Shown here one piece after another: positions 15,873-18,528 of a stretch of 18,528 nucleotides of DNA. The notes under the pieces were generated by a model. The model did not search any database. It worked only from the letters and a program-made list of their open reading frames with translations, and was not told the origin of the DNA. The position numbers and the translations under genes were made by a program. The stretch covers positions 1 through 18,528 of the forward strand of contig JBKJLF010000193.1 in NCBI GenBank assembly GCA_046597185.1. The letters are read 5' to 3'. Numbering within the stretch: the first letter of the stretch is position 1; every line of letters begins with the position of its first letter. The stretch comes from CAMBDR01 sp046597185. GTDB taxonomy: Bacteria; Pseudomonadota; Gammaproteobacteria; Burkholderiales; Burkholderiaceae_D.

Positions 15873-16977
15873 AGCCGGGTATCATCGATAAAATGGCGAA
15901 TTTAAATATGAAAGCAATAACCAAAGAGCGTGAAATGGTTCACCATGGTGAGTCAAAATCTGGAATTGTTATGCATAATTTTTTATGCCATTTAGACGAA
16001 ACATTTAACGCATCAAGTAATTCTTTGTTTTTAGATTTTTTCCAAAAAAACAAAGATATATCAAAATGGATGATTTTTAGCGACTACGCACTCAATGACA
16101 GAAACAAGCCGAACGATGCAATTACATTCTCCATTTTCCCTTACGCGGCCAGTTTTACAGATCTCGGCAAATTAATTGATAAATTATCTTTTAAAGACAT
16201 AAAAAATCTTAAAAAGGTAAATCCTAAGTTCCTGAACTTCATCAACGAAAGTGAGATCATGAACATATCCATCATAATGGATAAGAACATGAAATTAGAT
16301 CCATTCAACGAGCGCGAGGCGTTAAAGACTTGCTACAAAACAGCCATTAATCAAGTCAGTTATTGGATAAAAAATGAAGGCGAAAAAGAAAACTACATGC
16401 GCATACAAAAGGCTTACAACATTCTACTCGACGAGGTAACAAAGCCGGGGGTGAACTTAAAAAACATAAGAAATATCGAAATAGTATCTAATCTGATTGC
16501 CTATATAACATTTCAGGTTTGCAAATCGACAGATATTGAGACTATTGGTTGGTTTTCTGATAGAGACAGCATGCTAAACCATAAAATTGCAAAATTTTCC
16601 ATGCCAGTAATATTTGACTTGGCTCATAATTTATTTCATAACCTAATGTCCTCAGAAGGCAGTGATTACACGGAAAATTTCGTTTTTGGGCTGCCTGAAA
16701 AAACAGGTAGTGTATGGTATGACTCTTTCAATAGGATACCTGACCTAATAGCCGCAACGCTTGCGGATTATGATTACAAAAATAATTTGAGCAGCCACGA
16801 TAAGTTTATTCCCGTAATCGAGAATATCCTTACCAACCGAAATAAATGCTTAATATATAAAATACATACACTTAACGATGGCTTCCAGGCTGGATATTTA
16901 CCATTTTTTCGGCAAGGTGAGGCTTGCTAACAAATCAATCAACCGGACTCGCTAAAGCGAGCCAGTTATTTCCAACG
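15867..16977 (+). mobile_element. Integron gene cassette 1
   Basis: The cassette runs from the exchange point in the attI junction to the one in the next attC. Its first bases with the preceding G (GTTAGCAAGCC, 15866-15876) are the perfect 11-bp complement of GGCTTGCTAAC at 16921-16931. This is expected because both belonged to one attC in the circular form. It holds a single gene oriented away from attI. Confidence 0.88.
15893..16930 (+). CDS. Cassette 1 protein of unknown function
   Basis: The 345-residue product has no family I can name with confidence. It is rich in Lys, Asn, Ile and Asp, and its DNA is visibly more AT-rich than the core genes, a sign of separate origin. No signal peptide or membrane segment is seen. 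Acidic motifs are spread along it: MIFSDYALNDRNKPND near residue 60, WFSDRDSM near 225 and RIPDLIAATLADYDY near 285. Such spaced Asp motifs, with a final PDLIA helix, recall DUF3800/RNase H-like proteins, but this is a weak inference. The ATG at 15893 has no Shine-Dalgarno; ATG codons at 15908 and 15935 are alternatives, the latter preceded by AGAGCG. The stop codon lies inside the attC R'' box, as is common in cassettes. Confidence 0.7.
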   Translation: MANLNMKAITKEREMVHHGESKSGIVMHNFLCHLDETFNASSNSLFLDFFQKNKDISKWMIFSDYALNDRNKPNDAITFSIFPYAASFTDLGKLIDKLSFKDIKNLKKVNPKFLNFINESEIMNISIIMDKNMKLDPFNEREALKTCYKTAINQVSYWIKNEGEKENYMRIQKAYNILLDEVTKPGVNLKNIRNIEIVSNLIAYITFQVCKSTDIETIGWFSDRDSMLNHKIAKFSMPVIFDLAHNLFHNLMSSEGSDYTENFVFGLPEKTGSVWYDSFNRIPDLIAATLADYDYKNNLSSHDKFIPVIENILTNRNKCLIYKIHTLNDGFQAGYLPFFRQGEAC

Positions 16978-16983
16978 TCAGCC
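16921..16983 (+). other. attC site of cassette 1
   Basis: R'' is GGCTTGCTAAC (16921-16931) and R' is GTCAGCC (16977-16983). Between them, AACCGG and CCAGTT flank a stem CTCGC-TAAA-GCGAG with one unpaired A on the left arm, like the extrahelical base that marks the recombining strand. R' departs from the GTT rule at its third base (GTC), the exchange-proximal triplet. Confidence 0.82.
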
Positions 16984-18071
16984 TTCTCTCGGAACTATTG
17001 CCATGCTGCTAAATATCAACACCAAGACTCGCTTCGCGGAAAAGCGCCGGACGGAACGATTAAAGTCCTTCGGCCTTAACGAGCGAGGGCTGCAAGATAT
17101 TCTCTTCAGATCATTAGATAGGTTGTTTCCAGATGATGAACTGATTCTCTTGATGCAGTCCCGTAGTTGGCAAGAAGAACCCGATTTGATGGCAGTAGAC
17201 AGGGCAGGCAATCTCTTCATTTTTGAGCTGAAAGCTTGGGAGTCTCACAGCTCGAATTTGCTTCAAGTGCTCCGTTACGGCCAGATTTACGGTGCGATGA
17301 AGTACCCCGAGTTGGACGCTTGGTTCAAAAGGGCAACCGACCCATCCCAATCACTCAAAGTGGCTCACAAAGCAAAATTTGGCGTTGAGTTATCGGATGA
17401 AGATTTCAACCGAAAGCAGATTTTTGTAGTGATGACCAATGGCTTGGATTACCGAACCCGAGAGGCTGCCCAGTATTGGCGCTCCAGCGGGTTAGATGTA
17501 CGACCTTGGGTCTACCGCGTCTACGCAGGCGGTGCCGATGAAATGTTGCTTGAAATGTCACCATTCAGGGTATTCGACAATCCTTACGAAGATATTGCTG
17601 AAGGCTATTACATCCTCAACACCAATGCGAGCAACACCCAGCAAGACCATGACGACATGCTATCCCATGGCAAGGCCGCAGCTTACTTCGATCCTTGGAA
17701 GTTCAAAATCGAGAGGCTTGCTAAGGGCGATGTGGTCTTCCTCTATCAATCCGGCGTTGGCATTGTTGCGTTTGGTGAGGCAGATGGAAAGCTTGTAAAG
17801 GCACCTTATCAAGGTGATCCAGCACATCCAGATGAAGAGTACTCAATGAAACTTCAGCGATTCCAGCGTATGTCGTTACCTTTGACAGCAGCAGAAATAA
17901 AGAAAATCACGGGCGTCAATCACGTCTTCATGAGCACGATGTTCGGCCTTGACGCTGACAGTGGGAAAAAAATCAGGAAATTTATCCATGACAATTGTCA
18001 GGCATAAGGCTAACCCGGCAGTCCACACGGACGCTGCGCGATAAAGCCGCGCAGCGCCAGTGACTTCTACG
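16978..18071 (+). mobile_element. Integron gene cassette 2
   Basis: The cassette lies between the exchange points in GTCAGCC (16977) and GTTAGCC (18071). Its own R'' at 18008-18014 (GGCTAAC) predicts a start of GTTAGCC; the actual GTCAGCC differs by one base. It holds a single gene in the standard orientation. Confidence 0.88.
17003..18007 (+). CDS. PD-(D/E)XK nuclease-like protein with EVE/PUA-like C-terminal region
   Basis: The 334-residue product begins with a helical, basic segment containing ERGLQDILFRSLDRLFPDDEL. A nuclease core follows: Glu-Pro-Asp near residues 58-60 (EPDLMAVDRAG) and ELKAW near 75-79. This gives the D-(x)n-ExK pattern of PD-(D/E)XK endonucleases, with a following helix (LLQVLRYGQIYGAM). 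The C-terminal part, from about residue 215, reads HGKAAAYFDPWKFKIERLAKGDVVFLYQSG and then GIVAFGEADG. This resembles EVE/PUA-like domains that bind modified bases or RNA. The combination suggests a modification-dependent restriction or other anti-phage nuclease, though this is inference from motifs. The ATG has no clear ribosome binding site, as is usual in cassettes. Other nuclease roles, such as repair, remain possible. Confidence 0.75.
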   Translation: MLLNINTKTRFAEKRRTERLKSFGLNERGLQDILFRSLDRLFPDDELILLMQSRSWQEEPDLMAVDRAGNLFIFELKAWESHSSNLLQVLRYGQIYGAMKYPELDAWFKRATDPSQSLKVAHKAKFGVELSDEDFNRKQIFVVMTNGLDYRTREAAQYWRSSGLDVRPWVYRVYAGGADEMLLEMSPFRVFDNPYEDIAEGYYILNTNASNTQQDHDDMLSHGKAAAYFDPWKFKIERLAKGDVVFLYQSGVGIVAFGEADGKLVKAPYQGDPAHPDEEYSMKLQRFQRMSLPLTAAEIKKITGVNHVFMSTMFGLDADSGKKIRKFIHDNCQA

Positions 18072-18077
18072 TTAGCC
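18008..18077 (+). other. attC site of cassette 2
   Basis: R'' GGCTAAC (18008-18014) and R' GTTAGCC (18071-18077) are perfect complements. The centre is a 9-bp perfect stem (CGCTGCGCG with CGCGCAGCG). Outer partly paired arms (AGTCCAC on the left, AGTGACT on the right) include a bulged base. The 70-bp length is typical. Confidence 0.93.
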
Positions 18078-18099
18078 AATAATTTCTCCGCAGGCATAT

Positions 18100-18435
18100 A
18101 TGCAAATCAGAAACGACTTTCAACCCGCCGCCTTAATACTCAGCCGACTAGCAGAATATGCAAAAGTCTTTGATGCCAACAATATGCAGCATTGGCCGCA
18201 CCTAAAGAACAATGAGGACTTTAAATTCGTCTACCCGCTTCCTTGGGACGATCGTGGGCCTTTAGAGCAAATTTATTGCGACGGGAGAGATTTGGCGGTA
18301 TTCATGTCATCCCGGCTCATTGAGTTTAACTACGCAGAATATTTCCCAACGCTAAAATCATTCGTTGATTCATTTCATGGCGGCTGGGTTTATCAAGTAG
18401 ACCTGCTTAAAGCTGATCTTGCCCCACAGATTTAG
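18100..18435 (+). CDS. Cassette 3 orphan protein
   Basis: The 111-residue product is not a family I recognise. It has no signal peptide or membrane helix. It contains a helical N terminus (PAALILSRLAEYAKVFD) and several aromatic residues in the middle (HWPHLKNNEDFKFVYPLPWDD). The C-terminal part, RLIEFNYAEYFPTLKSFVDSF, is followed by GGWVYQVDLL. Small single-domain orphans are common in integron arrays. The ATG at 18100 follows 28 bases after the cassette boundary, with CAGG as a possible weak ribosome binding site. The position in a cassette supports it being a real gene. Confidence 0.7.
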   Translation: MQIRNDFQPAALILSRLAEYAKVFDANNMQHWPHLKNNEDFKFVYPLPWDDRGPLEQIYCDGRDLAVFMSSRLIEFNYAEYFPTLKSFVDSFHGGWVYQVDLLKADLAPQI

Positions 18436-18437
18436 CG

Positions 18438-18528
18438 CTGAACACGGGCAATATTTGCTGCGATCATGTGTTCATGATAATCGCCAACCAACATTTTTCA
18501 GAAGCAACCCTTGCCCGTATCCGTTTGC
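18438..18528 (+). other. Candidate attC of cassette 3, cut or ending at the window edge
   Basis: GCTGAAC (18437-18443) could be R'' and GTTTGC (18523-18528) the start of R'. Between them is a perfect 8-bp inverted repeat, ACGGGCAA (18444-18451) with TTGCCCGT (18511-18518). It encloses a second hairpin, ATCATG-TGTT-CATGAT. The R boxes are poor matches and the right one is incomplete, so a non-integron hairpin is also possible. Confidence 0.4.

Larger units (their letters stand above)
18072..18528 (+). mobile_element. Integron gene cassette 3 (end uncertain)
   Basis: The cassette starts at the exchange point in the attC of cassette 2 and carries one gene on the same strand. Its end is at or beyond the window edge, so the full extent is not known. 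Confidence 0.75.

Overview
The window looks like chromosomal DNA of a Gram-negative betaproteobacterium, probably of the Burkholderiales/Oxalobacteraceae type. This is inferred from the gene families (a NagK-GntR-NagA cluster with a BadF-type kinase, an HD-GYP protein followed by a HisKA_3-type kinase, a betaproteobacterial-style IntI) and from moderate GC in the core genes. No tRNA, rRNA, insertion sequence or CRISPR array is visible.

Bases 1-6165. The window opens inside an ABC transporter ATPase gene. This is followed by a very large protein joining an ABC-2 type permease to a periplasmic M1 aminopeptidase-like domain. A GST-like gene lies convergent to it and is interrupted by an in-frame TGA. 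Next is a higB-higA toxin-antitoxin pair with a perfect dyad at its promoter.

Bases 6056-13413. A near-consensus sigma70 promoter drives a tight operon for N-acetylglucosamine use: GlcNAc kinase, GntR/UTRA regulator, NagA deacetylase. No nagB is present. A secreted TPR-like protein follows, ending at a strong hairpin. Next is a copper module: copA, preceded by a textbook MerR-type promoter with a 19-bp spacer, and downstream a CueR-type regulator with the Cys-x7-Cys copper loop. The two together predict copper-induced export.

Bases 13549-15124. An HD-GYP protein that has lost its HD dyad is followed by the wreck of a sensor histidine kinase. The wreck lacks its N-terminal part and the middle of its ATPase domain, is frameshifted, and has been cut at its 3' end.

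Bases 15123-18528. This is the most unusual part: a sedentary-type integron with a dead integrase. The intI gene (minus strand) keeps only about 200 residues, with the first catalytic Arg but no C-terminal half, and its broken end abuts the broken kinase. Its promoter region carries a perfect LexA box. The attI region holds three GTATAC palindromes spaced exactly 19 bp apart. Three cassettes follow, all pointing away from attI, with two well-formed attC sites and a possible third at the window edge. Cassette 1 is AT-rich and encodes an unknown 345-residue protein. Cassette 2 encodes a PD-(D/E)XK-nuclease-like protein with an EVE/PUA-like C-terminal region, a plausible single-gene phage-defence (modification-dependent restriction) candidate. 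Cassette 3 encodes a 111-residue orphan. The array can no longer be reshuffled by its own integrase unless another IntI acts in trans.
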